From: Paenibacillus stellifer
Lineage (GTDB): Bacteria; Bacillota; Bacilli; Paenibacillales; Paenibacillaceae
Direction of reading: 5' to 3'
DNA length: 64,000 nucleotides
NCBI RefSeq assembly: GCF_000758685.1
Contig: NZ_CP009286.1
Span: forward strand, 1,270,501-1,334,500
Shown: one piece after another, positions 8,937 to 19,319 of the stretch
Position numbering within the stretch: position 1 is the stretch's first letter
Layout of the letters: every line of letters begins with the position of its first letter
Notes under the pieces: generated by a model
What the model was told of the DNA's origin: nothing
The model's database searches: none
Seen by the model: only the letters and a program-made list of their open reading frames with translations
Made by a program: the position numbers and the translations under genes

Positions 8937-10208
8937 TTATAATTCCTTTATCGGTTTAGAGATAAGCATCATCAAAGTGATAAGGAGAAGGAATCCGGCA
9001 GTCGTTGCGATGAGCACGTACATCGGTATTGACGCTGCGCTGACACCGCCGATCAAGTATCCGAACGGCATCGCAGACGATCCAAAGGTCATCAGCAGGG
9101 AGGTGATGCGACCGCGATATTCATCCTCCACATCTTTTTGAAAAATCACATTGGATATGATGCTGGCAAAGCCAAAGAATAAGCCTGTCACAACCGTCAA
9201 TGAAATGTAGAACCATATCGCTTGATGAAGGCTCCAGGAATCCAATAGTTTTGGGAGTACCGGGATTAACATACCAAATAGAGAAATGGAAAAGAGCAGC
9301 AGTGAAAAGATAAAGCGTCTGTTCAACAATTCAACCTGCGGCAGCTTCGACATAATGGCGCCCCCTATCACAATGCCGAAGGCGAAGCTTACTCGAATAT
9401 AGGACAGCTGGGCAACTGTTCCATGCAGAAGATGCTGCACAATGTACGGGAGATAAACTTCCAGAATGGGAGCCAGCAAGAAGTTCAACCCGATCAGGTA
9501 GATAAAGACAAGATAAAGCGCCCGTTTAGTCTTCAGATAGCTGAAACCTGCTTTTAGCTCGTTCATGAACTCGCCCGGCACTTTATGAGCTGTCGGTGAA
9601 TAGCGTATTCCCGATTGAAGCAGTGCCGAGATCATGTAAGAGGCCGCATTAAGAATAAAGATTGCGACAATTCCGAGCCAGGCATAGAGAACAGCTCCGA
9701 TCAGCGCTCCGACCACTTGTGAAGCGTTAACCGCAATGGAATCGAGAGAATTGGCCTTGGTCAGATTATCTTTGGAAACCAGATTCGGGAGTATGGAAGA
9801 GCACGCAGGATTAAACACTGAAGTACAAATTCCCACAAGACCTGTTCCTGTACATAGCAGCCAAAAAGGCAATATATCAAAGTAAAGGAGAACTCCCATC
9901 GTTCCTACGATAAGCATTCGGATGGCATCCATTGAGATTAGGACAGTCTTCCTGTTTATGCGGTCAATCCATACTCCCGCGATGGGTCCGATGATTACGG
10001 TAGCAATGAGGCTGGTCATCATTACAATTCCTGTCTTTGCCGTAGAACCGGTAGTCACCAGGATATACCAGCTCAATGAGAACAGATATACGGCATCCCC
10101 CAGCTGAGAGAGCAGCCTGCCTAAGAATAATAAGGCAAAGTTCCGGTTAATTAAGAATCCCGCTTGAGGAGTGGCGGGCGTCGTTTGAATATCAGGAAAA
10201 TCGGACAT
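8937..10208 (-). CDS. MFS exporter of the biosynthetic cluster
   Basis: About 423 residues with twelve hydrophobic segments, including FLGRLLSQLGDAVYLFSLSW at the start and the MFS motif GVWIDRINRK after helix 2. It belongs to the enterobactin-exporter/macrolide-efflux type of MFS proteins. AAGGAG lies 7 bp before ATG 10208; ATG 10211 is an in-frame alternative. It begins about 10 bp after the last synthetase gene and is the last gene of the operon, so export of the product is the likely job. Confidence 0.88.
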   Translation of the reverse strand: MSDFPDIQTTPATPQAGFLINRNFALLFLGRLLSQLGDAVYLFSLSWYILVTTGSTAKTGIVMMTSLIATVIIGPIAGVWIDRINRKTVLISMDAIRMLIVGTMGVLLYFDILPFWLLCTGTGLVGICTSVFNPACSSILPNLVSKDNLTKANSLDSIAVNASQVVGALIGAVLYAWLGIVAIFILNAASYMISALLQSGIRYSPTAHKVPGEFMNELKAGFSYLKTKRALYLVFIYLIGLNFLLAPILEVYLPYIVQHLLHGTVAQLSYIRVSFAFGIVIGGAIMSKLPQVELLNRRFIFSLLLFSISLFGMLIPVLPKLLDSWSLHQAIWFYISLTVVTGLFFGFASIISNVIFQKDVEDEYRGRITSLLMTFGSSAMPFGYLIGGVSAASIPMYVLIATTAGFLLLITLMMLISKPIKEL

Positions 10209-10219
10209 CATGCATCTCC

Positions 10220-13200
10220 TTATTTTTTTAGGATTGGGTTGAATAAGAGCTTCCATTTTAGTTTCATGCTGTAAATTGCATTCTCCTTGAGTTGAATATT
10301 TCCGATTCTGATCTGCGGATCATCTACAATTATCCGGCACAAATCCGCATAGTGAGAGACGAGGACCATTGCAGTGCTTCTCTTGTAGATGGATTTGTAA
10401 TAACGCAAGCCAAGGCTGAGACAATTGTTTCGCTCATTGGCCGCCATTCCCAGGTCGAATCGAGCATGCCTTTTCTGAAACGGCAACACTGAAATTCCGT
10501 TGAAGCGGGTCGTGAAGTCAAGATTGTTCTGCAGAACGAATATGGTATCAAACAGTGGATTGCGGCTGCTATCTTTTTTAAGATTTGGCAGACGGGTCAG
10601 CAGCCGGTTGAACGGATAAGATCTGTGCTGAAAAGCTTGCAGCGTTGAGGCGCGCACTTCGCCAAGGAAGTCCAGAAAATGCTTCTCGCGATGAGGGCGG
10701 TTTCTGAGAGCAAACATATTACCGAACTGTCCAACGACATTATCGAAGCCGGCAAATGACCGATCGACAATTGTTGATCCGACAATGATATCGTCCTGTC
10801 CGCTATGATACGCCAATACTATGTTCCAGAGTGCCAGAAGCAGCATATATAGAGTTACATTCTCTCTGGATGCCAGATCCTTGAGCTTCCGCGTAGTGTC
10901 CTCCGACAGCAGGCAGGCTATTTCGCTCACATCATACTTTAATGGATCCGGCCGATCATAATCCGACTGGATCTGGAGTACGGGCAGGTCCCCCTTAAAG
11001 AGTTCAAGCCAGAAGGCTTCGGATTCCAGCATCTGATCAGAGTTCACGTTGCGATCATTCCAGACTAGGAAATCCTTGTATTCCCATTCAGGGAGTTCCA
11101 CGGCTTCCCCGTCCAGGAAGCGGGCCAGTTCCTCCACGATGGTCTTCATTGCATTGCCATCTGAAATGATGTAATGCATATCTACGAACAACAGGTGATG
11201 GTCCGGTTTCAATTCAATTTGTTCCACACGCAGAAGAGGCGCCTGCGACAGATCGAATGGACGGACGAAGGATTTCATTAATGCCGGCAATTGCATCTTT
11301 GACGCCTTCTTGCAGCTGATGGATAACGATGCCTCTTTCAGAATTTTCTGTACAAGGCTGCCTTGATGCGAATAGAAGATTGTCCGTAAAGCGGCATGCC
11401 GCCTAATTAAGTATTGAAACGCTTCTGTTGTTTGTTGTGTGGTTAAAGGCCGCTCTACATTAATGATGAAAGGCATGTTGTATACAATATCAAGTCCTTC
11501 CAGCTGCGAATGTTCAAATACCTCATGCTGGGTAGGAGTCAAAGGATAGAATTCCTGATCCTTCACTTTCGTAATGGCTTCCTGTCTGGATATTTGCTCC
11601 ATCGAGCTTCCAACCTCAAGAGCAAATTGCTCAATTGTGGGATGCGCAAGCAATGATGTCAAATCAAGACGCGTGGAGAAGACCTCATGTACCCGATTTA
11701 GAATCCGCATGGCATAGATGGAATCTCCGCCCAGATCGAAGTAATTGTCTGTCACATTCATTTGACTATAACCCAGGCATTCTCCCCATACATTGGCTAC
11801 CTTATGCTCCAACTCGGTATATTTCTGATCGGCGCGACCCGCCAAAACAACTTGAAACCCTGCCCTCTCGGCTACAGCGGGTTTTATTGGATTTGAGATG
11901 ACCGACAGATCATATTGCGGAGCCAGCCAGCATCGTTTCTTCTCGAACGGATAGGTCGGAAGCTGCGCTTTGGCCCAACTCCCCGCCTGGTATAATGGCC
12001 CCCAGTCTACTTCTGCGCCTCTTAAAAAAGCCTCAGCCGCGATCTGTAGATCACTCCGATCCTGCCGGTTAGCTGCGGTAAAGGCCTTAAGGGCGTCCAA
12101 GGCTTCCCGTGCAAGGGAACGTGACTCCCCCGTCTCTGTTTGACCGGAGTTGGCGCTGTCAGAGGATGCAAATTCCTCAAGCTGCTGAAGCAGTTCCTCC
12201 TTGTTCGTGAAGAGAAAGGCGGCACGGTGCTTAAATGACAGCCGACCGGTATTTGCGGTTGCACAAATATCCCGTAATGAGAGGGAAGGATTATTCTCAA
12301 CCAGAGCGGCATAAGCCTTTGAGAGTGCCAACAGCGCTGTGTCCGTCATTGCCGAAAGGGTGAGTATATGACAGAGATCGGGATCGGCGGGTTCCGCAAA
12401 GGCTTGATGCATGGGCGATTCTTCCAATACAACATGACAGTTAGTCCCGCTCATGCCAAAAGAACTGACACCGCATCTACGGGGGGCCGCGTCCGGAGTC
12501 TCCCAAGGGCTCAAATGGTCCACCACATAAACAGGAGATTCCTCAAACGATATATTCCGATTGGGACGCTCGAAGTGCAAAGAGGGAACAAGTTGCTTAT
12601 GCTGTAGACAGAGGACAGCCTTGATGAGTCCGGCCAATCCCGACGCATGATCCAGATGACCGATATTGGATTTCAAAGATCCAATAGCACAAAATTGCTT
12701 CTGTTCCGTAAATGAACGAAACGCGCGTGTAATCCCTTCTACCTCTATCGGATCTCCCAAACGTGTACCTGTACCGTGCGCCTCGATATAAGTGACCGTT
12801 GCGGGATCGATATTAGCATTCTTCCAGGCCCGCTTTATTACCTGTTCTTGTGCCAGGACATTGGGTGCGGTAATGCCGATGGATGCTCCATCCTGATTGA
12901 CCGCACTGCCCTTGATAACGGCATGAATGTTATCGCCGTCCTTAAGGGCGCGGTCAAGAGGTTTGAGCAATATGGCGGCTGATCCTTCTCCCAATCCGGT
13001 TCCGTCGGAGCTATCGTCGAAACTCTTGGCCCGACTGTCGGAAGATTCGATGCCGATTTTCTCCTTGCCTTTCAAGGGCATGAGCACGGATTTCACCCCA
13101 CCGACCAGCGCCATTTCACAATCACCCTGCTTTAGTGACTGAATGGCCGTATGGATTGCTACAAGAGAAGAAGAACAGGCAGTATCAATGACTATGCTGG

Positions 13201-13813
13201 GACCCTTTAAATCGAGAAGATACGATATGCGGCTCGCAATTACAGAATTCAGATTGCCTGCCATTGCAGTGCCGTACGCCTCGGGCTCAAGCGAGACAAT
13301 GTAACGCTTGTAATCAAAAAGGTCGATTGCGGCATATCCGAGGAAGACTCCAACCTGTTTACCGCGGGTTTGATTCCCGCTGTAGCCTGCTTCTTCCAGG
13401 CAGGTCCAGGCGGTTTGGAGAAACAGCCGCTGGTTAGGGTCCATTAGACTTGCTTCTCTGGGCGTCAGTTTAAATGGCGCATAATCAAATTCGTCCACGC
13501 TATCCAGGAAAGCGCCGCTATTATATTGCGGCTCCATACCGGACTTTTCTGTTGTAAGGGTACTAAAGTAGTCATCGGCATTAGATCGTCTTGTCTCCGG
13601 CAGTTCCCGGATGAGGTCACGTCCCTCGGTAAGGTTTTTCCAGAACGAATCAATGTCTTTAGATTGAGGGAACTCAGCCGCCATACCGATAATGGCCACG
13701 TCCATATTCAAATGCGGCTGCTGCTTCAGCATGGATAGCAGGTTTATGGCGCTTGACTTGTCAATTTTTCCTTTCTGGGTTTCTTCAAGGATGGTTTGAT
13801 AGATTTCTTTCAC
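10220..13813 (-). CDS. PKS/NRPS protein KS-ACP-C, last synthetase with an altered condensation domain
   Basis: 1197 residues. The ketosynthase (about 37-460) keeps the triad Cys213 (DTACSSS), His346 (EAHGTGT) and His386 (NIGHLD). A linker ending LPTYPFEKKRCW follows without any acyltransferase, ketoreductase or dehydratase. The carrier domain has FDLGGDS (Ser698). The condensation-type domain (about 755-1180) has HYIISDG at 880-886 where HHxxxDG is expected, so the catalytic second His is Tyr881. No thioesterase or reductase follows. GTG 13813 has only a weak ribosome site, 19 bp after the preceding stop, so translation may be coupled. It should add the final malonate unit and handle release. 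Confidence 0.93.
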   Translation of the reverse strand: MKEIYQTILEETQKGKIDKSSAINLLSMLKQQPHLNMDVAIIGMAAEFPQSKDIDSFWKNLTEGRDLIRELPETRRSNADDYFSTLTTEKSGMEPQYNSGAFLDSVDEFDYAPFKLTPREASLMDPNQRLFLQTAWTCLEEAGYSGNQTRGKQVGVFLGYAAIDLFDYKRYIVSLEPEAYGTAMAGNLNSVIASRISYLLDLKGPSIVIDTACSSSLVAIHTAIQSLKQGDCEMALVGGVKSVLMPLKGKEKIGIESSDSRAKSFDDSSDGTGLGEGSAAILLKPLDRALKDGDNIHAVIKGSAVNQDGASIGITAPNVLAQEQVIKRAWKNANIDPATVTYIEAHGTGTRLGDPIEVEGITRAFRSFTEQKQFCAIGSLKSNIGHLDHASGLAGLIKAVLCLQHKQLVPSLHFERPNRNISFEESPVYVVDHLSPWETPDAAPRRCGVSSFGMSGTNCHVVLEESPMHQAFAEPADPDLCHILTLSAMTDTALLALSKAYAALVENNPSLSLRDICATANTGRLSFKHRAAFLFTNKEELLQQLEEFASSDSANSGQTETGESRSLAREALDALKAFTAANRQDRSDLQIAAEAFLRGAEVDWGPLYQAGSWAKAQLPTYPFEKKRCWLAPQYDLSVISNPIKPAVAERAGFQVVLAGRADQKYTELEHKVANVWGECLGYSQMNVTDNYFDLGGDSIYAMRILNRVHEVFSTRLDLTSLLAHPTIEQFALEVGSSMEQISRQEAITKVKDQEFYPLTPTQHEVFEHSQLEGLDIVYNMPFIINVERPLTTQQTTEAFQYLIRRHAALRTIFYSHQGSLVQKILKEASLSISCKKASKMQLPALMKSFVRPFDLSQAPLLRVEQIELKPDHHLLFVDMHYIISDGNAMKTIVEELARFLDGEAVELPEWEYKDFLVWNDRNVNSDQMLESEAFWLELFKGDLPVLQIQSDYDRPDPLKYDVSEIACLLSEDTTRKLKDLASRENVTLYMLLLALWNIVLAYHSGQDDIIVGSTIVDRSFAGFDNVVGQFGNMFALRNRPHREKHFLDFLGEVRASTLQAFQHRSYPFNRLLTRLPNLKKDSSRNPLFDTIFVLQNNLDFTTRFNGISVLPFQKRHARFDLGMAANERNNCLSLGLRYYKSIYKRSTAMVLVSHYADLCRIIVDDPQIRIGNIQLKENAIYSMKLKWKLLFNPILKK

Positions 13814-13832
13814 ATGGAATCATCCGTTCTTC

Positions 13833-16800
13833 CTAGAGTTTTAATAGATGGTCGAGGATACCTTCAAGATCGGTGTTCTCATTCAAGCCTTCGATAAGAT
13901 CGGTCAGTTCGGCTCTCGCATTGGGCGAATCTTGATTGGAATCGGAAATGGTCAAATCATGCTCAAGATACTGTACCAGTTGATGAATGGTTGGATAAGC
14001 GAACAAATCGGTCATCGTGATGCGGCCCGGGAACACTTGCTGGATTCGGTTAAAGACCTGAACCAGCAAGATGGAATTCCCTCCGACCTCAAAAAAGTGG
14101 TCGTGGATACCGATATTGTCCATCTTCAGGACATCCTGCCAAATGCCAGCCACCACTTGTTCCATATGACTGCCCGGAGCTTCGTAAGTCGTCCCGGGTG
14201 ATGACATTTTCTCTGGTCTAGGAAGTGACCTGCGATCAAGCTTGCCGTTAGAAGTTACTGGGAACTGTTTCAGATGTACAAAAAAGCCGGGAATCATATA
14301 AGGAGGCAATAATTTTTCCAGATGAGCCTTAAGCTCATGAGCCGTCAGTTCTGTTTCGGAAAGATAGTATGCGCATATGGCGGGATTGCCCGGTTGATCT
14401 TCCCGAACGAGAACAATGCATTCCTGTATAGCGGGATGTTGCAAGAGATGAAATTGAATTTCATCAAGCTCGATCCGGTAACCGCGTACTTTTACCTGGT
14501 GATCAATGCGCCCCAAATACTCTATATTTCCATCAGGGAGCCAGCGGGCCAGATCACCCGTCCGGTACATGAGGCTATTTGGAATGAACGGATTGGGAAC
14601 AAACTTCTGGTTAGTGAGCTCTTCAAGGTTCAGATAGCCTCTGGCAAGCCCTATTCCGGATATATGAAGCTCGCCGGGGACTCCAACGGGCTGTGGCAAA
14701 TCATTCGGACCAAGCACGTAGAGAGCCGTGTTCTGAATGGGTCTTCCTATCGGGATAGAATGCTGCTGAATGGATGGAATTACATCATAGTAAGATACAT
14801 CCACTGTAGCTTCCGTAGGCCCGTACAGATTGGTCAATTGAGTTCCCAACCGTTGCCGTAGCAGAGTATGGAACCTCTCAGTCTGGGATATTGTCAATGC
14901 TTCTCCGCTGACAAATATCTGGCGCAACGATGTCAGACGTTCCGTCTCGTTTGTGCTTTCAAGGTATTCCAGGAACACGTGCAGCATGGATGGAACAAAG
15001 TGCATGACGGTAATGTCGTTCGTCACAACGGCATCAATGATTTGCTGAGGATTCTTTTCTCCTCCGGGAACCAGATAACAAATGCTGGCTCCTTCAAGCA
15101 GCGCCCAGAATATTTCCCACACGGAAACGTCGAAAGTATAAGGCGTCTTTTGTAAAATGACATCATCAGCTCCCAGCGGGTACTTTCTCTGCATCCATGC
15201 CAGCCGGTTCAGGACGGACTTATGCTCGATCATGACTCCTTTTGGATTGCCGGTTGATCCGGAAGTATAAATAATATATGCCAAATCATCCGGACCTCCG
15301 CCGGCAGCAAAATTCTCGGACGATTCTTTCAGCCAGGTTGGCTGATCGAGATTATGCTTAACCAAGTCATCGGGGATTAAATGAGCAAAACGTTCCTGAA
15401 CGATGACAGAGGTGCAGCCCGAGTCTTGCAGAATAAACCGGATACGCTCTTGCGGATGTGAAGGGTCGATAGGAAGATAGGCTCCGCCCGCTTTTAGCAC
15501 AGCCAAAATGACGACCGGCATGTCAATCGAACGTTCCATGATCAAAGGTACGATAGGGTTGGCAGTGACGAAATCCCTCCGGAGCGCATGGGCCAACTGG
15601 TTGGCGCGTTCATTGAGCTCCCGGTAAGTGAGAGTGGAAGCCTCAAAGCGCACGGCTGCTTTATCGGGCGTTCTTGCCGCTTGTTCTTCAATTGATTTGT
15701 GCAGCGTCGCAGCATCAGGAAACGGAGCCGAAGTTTGATTGAACGTATGTAGTACCAGCCGTTCTTCTTCCGGTAATATCATGTTGATATGACCTATAGG
15801 CCGATCCAAATTGTCAGGAATGGTGTCTAGAATTTGCTCCAAGTGGCCTGCCATTCGCAGTATCGTTTCTTTCTGGAACAGATCGAGCGCAAATTCCAGA
15901 CGCAGCTCCAGCTCCGACTCCAGCTCTTCCATCTCCAGGGTAAGGTCAACCTTGGCGCTTGGATTCTGAAACGGAACAGCCCGAAGCTCCAGTTCCTCAG
16001 TCTCAATTGTCTTGAATGAGACGTTCTGGTGGACGATCATGACATCGAAGACCGGATTCCTTCCTGTGTCACGCGGGACATTCAGAAGCTCAACCAATTT
16101 CTCAAAAGGATATTCCTGATAGGTGAAAGCATCATGGGTACAATCTTTTAACTCTTCCAAAAACACCCGATAATTCTGAGCCATCTTGGGGCGGAGCCGA
16201 AGCGCCAGTGTGTTCACGAACATCCCGATATTAGAACTCCACTCCGACCGTTGCCGTCCAGCGACCGGTGTGCCAATTACAAGATCCTCTTGGTTGCTAT
16301 ATCGGGACAACAGAATTGCAAAGGCAGATAGCACAACTTGAAAGACCGTTGTATGCGTTTGCTTAGCAAGATCCCGGATTGAACGGGTGGCCGATTCATC
16401 CAGACGAAAGCTAATCTTATCTCCCCGGTAGGTCTTGGTTGTCGGACGGGCATGATCGGTGGGAAGCTGGAGCAAAGGCAGTTCCTCATCAAATACCGTT
16501 CTCCAGTATTCCTGGCTTTGGAGCTGCTTCTTCGAGGAATGTGAATAGAACCAATTCACGTAATCCCTATATTGCCATTTCAAATCGGGAATGGCCTGCC
16601 CGTTGTATAGCTTGATAAATTCTTTGATCAGCACGCCCATGGAAGTTCCGTCGGATATAATGTGATGCATGTCGAATAGTAGAAAGTGACGTTCCGCTCC
16701 GGCGGAGAGCAATTTGATTCTTAGCAAAGGACAGTCGGATAGATCGAACGGGCGAATAAAGCTCTGAATATGCTCTTCCAGCGCTGAATCTCCTAGGTTC

Positions 16801-19319
16801 TCATAAGCAATCTGTATCTTGGATTCCGGATGTACACTTTGAAGGATGCCGGCCTCTTCTATATGAAAGGATGTGCGAAGAGTTTCATGCCGTGCGATGA
16901 TTGACTCCATGCTGTTCTGAAAGCGTTCCTTATCGAGATAGCCGCTTACTTCAATCACTTCCGGCATGTTGTAATGAGTGGCATTCGTGTTCATCTGTTG
17001 CAATACATATAGCCGCTCTTGCGCGGGCGAAGCCCGATAAGGGCCGGACTCTACTCCGCCTGCCAGGGGCGCCGTAGCCCCGATGTCAAGCGGCGCGGCG
17101 GAAGCCTGTGCTTGCGATTGTTCTACGAAAGCCGCAAATTCACCGATCTTGGGCATCCTAAGCAAGCTCGAAATGTCCAACTCCAGAGAGTAGCGATGAT
17201 TTAATGTATTAATGATTTGCGAGGCAGCCAGCGAGTCGCCTCCAAGCACATACAGATCGTCTTCCAGATCCATAGATGAGCGACCAAGCACCTCGCCCAT
17301 GACCTGGGCAATCTTGTATTGTGCATCCGTATAACGGTTCTCCGGATTTCCAGTGAGTTGAACGTTAGCGGATTTGTCTGCTCCAAGCAGATCGCCAATC
17401 CAGAAACGCTCTTTATTGAAGGAGTAGCATGGCAACGGGATGCGATAGGGCTGCAGATGCCGGCTACTATACCATTCCTCCCAATCCGGATTAGCTCCGC
17501 GAGCATAAAGATCGGCCAACTCTTCATAGGCGTCGCCGTCCCAGGCGAAGCGCTCTGTCTGCATAAGCAGATCGCGGGATTCCTTGGCAAGGCTCAAGGA
17601 GTCCTGTTCAGTGGATATACCATAATAGATTCCTTCGGCCAGCTTGCCTGATTGCAATGATGAGGCAATGGCTGTCTGAAGAGCTTGAAGAGCTTGAAGA
17701 GCTTCCTCATAGCTCGTAACAACCATCGCAATGCGATGATTGTAATGTCCTCTGCCGACACTGGCGGTGAAGCAGAGATCAGTCAAATGAATTTGAGGGT
17801 TCTTTGCCAGATGCTGATGATAATCCGACAGGGTGCGAATCAGAGAGGACTCCGAGCGGGAGGATAGAGTCAATAGATTCTTCATGCCGCTGGAATACCC
17901 GCATTCCTCGCTCTGGTCTGGCGCTTCCTCCAATACGAAATGGCAATTCGTTCCGCTTAGGCCAAAAGATGAAATGCCCGCTCTTCGAGGCGAGTCGTTG
18001 TCAGTCTCCCAAGCTGTCAAACGATCAAGAAGGTAGACCGGTGACTGCTCAAAGGAAATTTTATGGTTCGGCCGTTCAAGGTGCAAACTGGGAGGGAGCT
18101 CCTTATGGTATAGAGCCATGACAGTCTTGGTAAAGCTGGCTATTCCGGCGGCGTTATCCAGATGCCCAATATTGGTCTTGAGCGCCCCAACGGCGCAAAA
18201 TTGAGATCTGTTCGTATATTTGGCGAACGCTCTCTGGATTCCATCAATCTCGATTGGATCTCCCAGGGAAGTTCCCGTTCCATGAGCTTCAATATAAGAA
18301 ATGGTCTGTGGATCAATTCCCGCCTGTTCCCAGGCGCTTGCGATGACCTCGGCCTGAGCTATGGCGTTAGGAGCGGTAATACCAATGGACAGACCGTCCT
18401 GGTTAATCGCGCTGCCTTTTATAACCGAGTAGATATGGTCATGGTCCTGGAGAGCAAGGTGCAATGGCTTTAGGAGAATGGCAACAACCCCTTCTCCGCG
18501 ACCTGTTCCGTCCGCCCGGTTGTCGAATGTGCGGGCTCGATATGTGGACGACTCGATACCAAGCTTCTGCTCCCTCTCTATGGGGAACAGATTGATTTTG
18601 ACAGAACCGGCAATTGCCATATCGCAATCACCGCTCCGGATCCCCTGACAGGCCATATGGATAGATACAAGGGAGGAAGAACAGGCGGTATCGATATTGA
18701 TGCTAGGACCCCGAAGGTCGAGCAGATACGAAATTCGGCTTGCAATAACAGGCGACAGATTTCCCGGAACAGCAGCAGGAATAGATGAAGAATCGGCAGC
18801 TGCAATCAATCGGGAATAATCGCAGTAGCCCTCCATCATCGAGTCTGAATTGTGTCCTATGTACACACCTGTCTTGCTCTTGGACAGAACACGCCCGCCA
18901 TAACCCGCATCATCCAGCGCATGGGCAGCCGTCTCCAGGAAGAGCCGCTGACTTGGCGACATAAGCAAGGCTTCGCGCCTGGATATACCGAAGAATTCAT
19001 GATCAAACTTGTCAATCTCATGAAGATAGGCGCCAGGTGAGAAAGAGGGGGACTTGCCATCCCCCATGTGAAGATAGGGAAGAAAGGGAAGAATATCCTT
19101 AATGCGCAAGTCAGGAAAAGGTCCGATCAAATCATGCCCGTTAGTTAAATGCTGCCAGAAAGAGTCTGCGTTCTCCGATTGGGGCATGCGCATGGACAGA
19201 CCAATAATGGCAATGTCGAATGTATTAACCTCTTCATATTGAAAGGCACCTGGATCATACGGCTGAACCTTCATCAGGCTCGGCTCTAGAGCGGGAGCGT
19301 TGAGCCAATCCTCATGCAT
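13833..19319 (-). CDS. PKS/NRPS protein KS-ACP-C-A(Ser)-PCP
   Basis: 1828 residues. The ketosynthase (about 33-470) has Cys213, His346 and His386. A post-KS linker has no acyltransferase. The carrier domain (LGGDS, near 697) is followed by a condensation domain with intact HHIISDG (near 885). The adenylation domain (about 1200-1690) has YTSGSTGNPKG. Aligning its pocket with GrsA gives D-V-W-H-F-S-L-V-D-K, which is the serine code (as in EntF). A carrier domain (VGGNS) and a short tail end the protein. It extends the chain by one malonate unit and then adds serine, without reduction of the keto group. Its start overlaps the acyltransferase gene by 8 bp. Confidence 0.95.
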   Translation of the reverse strand: MHEDWLNAPALEPSLMKVQPYDPGAFQYEEVNTFDIAIIGLSMRMPQSENADSFWQHLTNGHDLIGPFPDLRIKDILPFLPYLHMGDGKSPSFSPGAYLHEIDKFDHEFFGISRREALLMSPSQRLFLETAAHALDDAGYGGRVLSKSKTGVYIGHNSDSMMEGYCDYSRLIAAADSSSIPAAVPGNLSPVIASRISYLLDLRGPSINIDTACSSSLVSIHMACQGIRSGDCDMAIAGSVKINLFPIEREQKLGIESSTYRARTFDNRADGTGRGEGVVAILLKPLHLALQDHDHIYSVIKGSAINQDGLSIGITAPNAIAQAEVIASAWEQAGIDPQTISYIEAHGTGTSLGDPIEIDGIQRAFAKYTNRSQFCAVGALKTNIGHLDNAAGIASFTKTVMALYHKELPPSLHLERPNHKISFEQSPVYLLDRLTAWETDNDSPRRAGISSFGLSGTNCHFVLEEAPDQSEECGYSSGMKNLLTLSSRSESSLIRTLSDYHQHLAKNPQIHLTDLCFTASVGRGHYNHRIAMVVTSYEEALQALQALQTAIASSLQSGKLAEGIYYGISTEQDSLSLAKESRDLLMQTERFAWDGDAYEELADLYARGANPDWEEWYSSRHLQPYRIPLPCYSFNKERFWIGDLLGADKSANVQLTGNPENRYTDAQYKIAQVMGEVLGRSSMDLEDDLYVLGGDSLAASQIINTLNHRYSLELDISSLLRMPKIGEFAAFVEQSQAQASAAPLDIGATAPLAGGVESGPYRASPAQERLYVLQQMNTNATHYNMPEVIEVSGYLDKERFQNSMESIIARHETLRTSFHIEEAGILQSVHPESKIQIAYENLGDSALEEHIQSFIRPFDLSDCPLLRIKLLSAGAERHFLLFDMHHIISDGTSMGVLIKEFIKLYNGQAIPDLKWQYRDYVNWFYSHSSKKQLQSQEYWRTVFDEELPLLQLPTDHARPTTKTYRGDKISFRLDESATRSIRDLAKQTHTTVFQVVLSAFAILLSRYSNQEDLVIGTPVAGRQRSEWSSNIGMFVNTLALRLRPKMAQNYRVFLEELKDCTHDAFTYQEYPFEKLVELLNVPRDTGRNPVFDVMIVHQNVSFKTIETEELELRAVPFQNPSAKVDLTLEMEELESELELRLEFALDLFQKETILRMAGHLEQILDTIPDNLDRPIGHINMILPEEERLVLHTFNQTSAPFPDAATLHKSIEEQAARTPDKAAVRFEASTLTYRELNERANQLAHALRRDFVTANPIVPLIMERSIDMPVVILAVLKAGGAYLPIDPSHPQERIRFILQDSGCTSVIVQERFAHLIPDDLVKHNLDQPTWLKESSENFAAGGGPDDLAYIIYTSGSTGNPKGVMIEHKSVLNRLAWMQRKYPLGADDVILQKTPYTFDVSVWEIFWALLEGASICYLVPGGEKNPQQIIDAVVTNDITVMHFVPSMLHVFLEYLESTNETERLTSLRQIFVSGEALTISQTERFHTLLRQRLGTQLTNLYGPTEATVDVSYYDVIPSIQQHSIPIGRPIQNTALYVLGPNDLPQPVGVPGELHISGIGLARGYLNLEELTNQKFVPNPFIPNSLMYRTGDLARWLPDGNIEYLGRIDHQVKVRGYRIELDEIQFHLLQHPAIQECIVLVREDQPGNPAICAYYLSETELTAHELKAHLEKLLPPYMIPGFFVHLKQFPVTSNGKLDRRSLPRPEKMSSPGTTYEAPGSHMEQVVAGIWQDVLKMDNIGIHDHFFEVGGNSILLVQVFNRIQQVFPGRITMTDLFAYPTIHQLVQYLEHDLTISDSNQDSPNARAELTDLIEGLNENTDLEGILDHLLKL

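Noticed and set aside
10220..10600. A thioesterase at the end of the last synthetase
   Set aside because: There is no GxSxG motif. The end of the protein is the last part of a condensation-type domain with a short basic tail.
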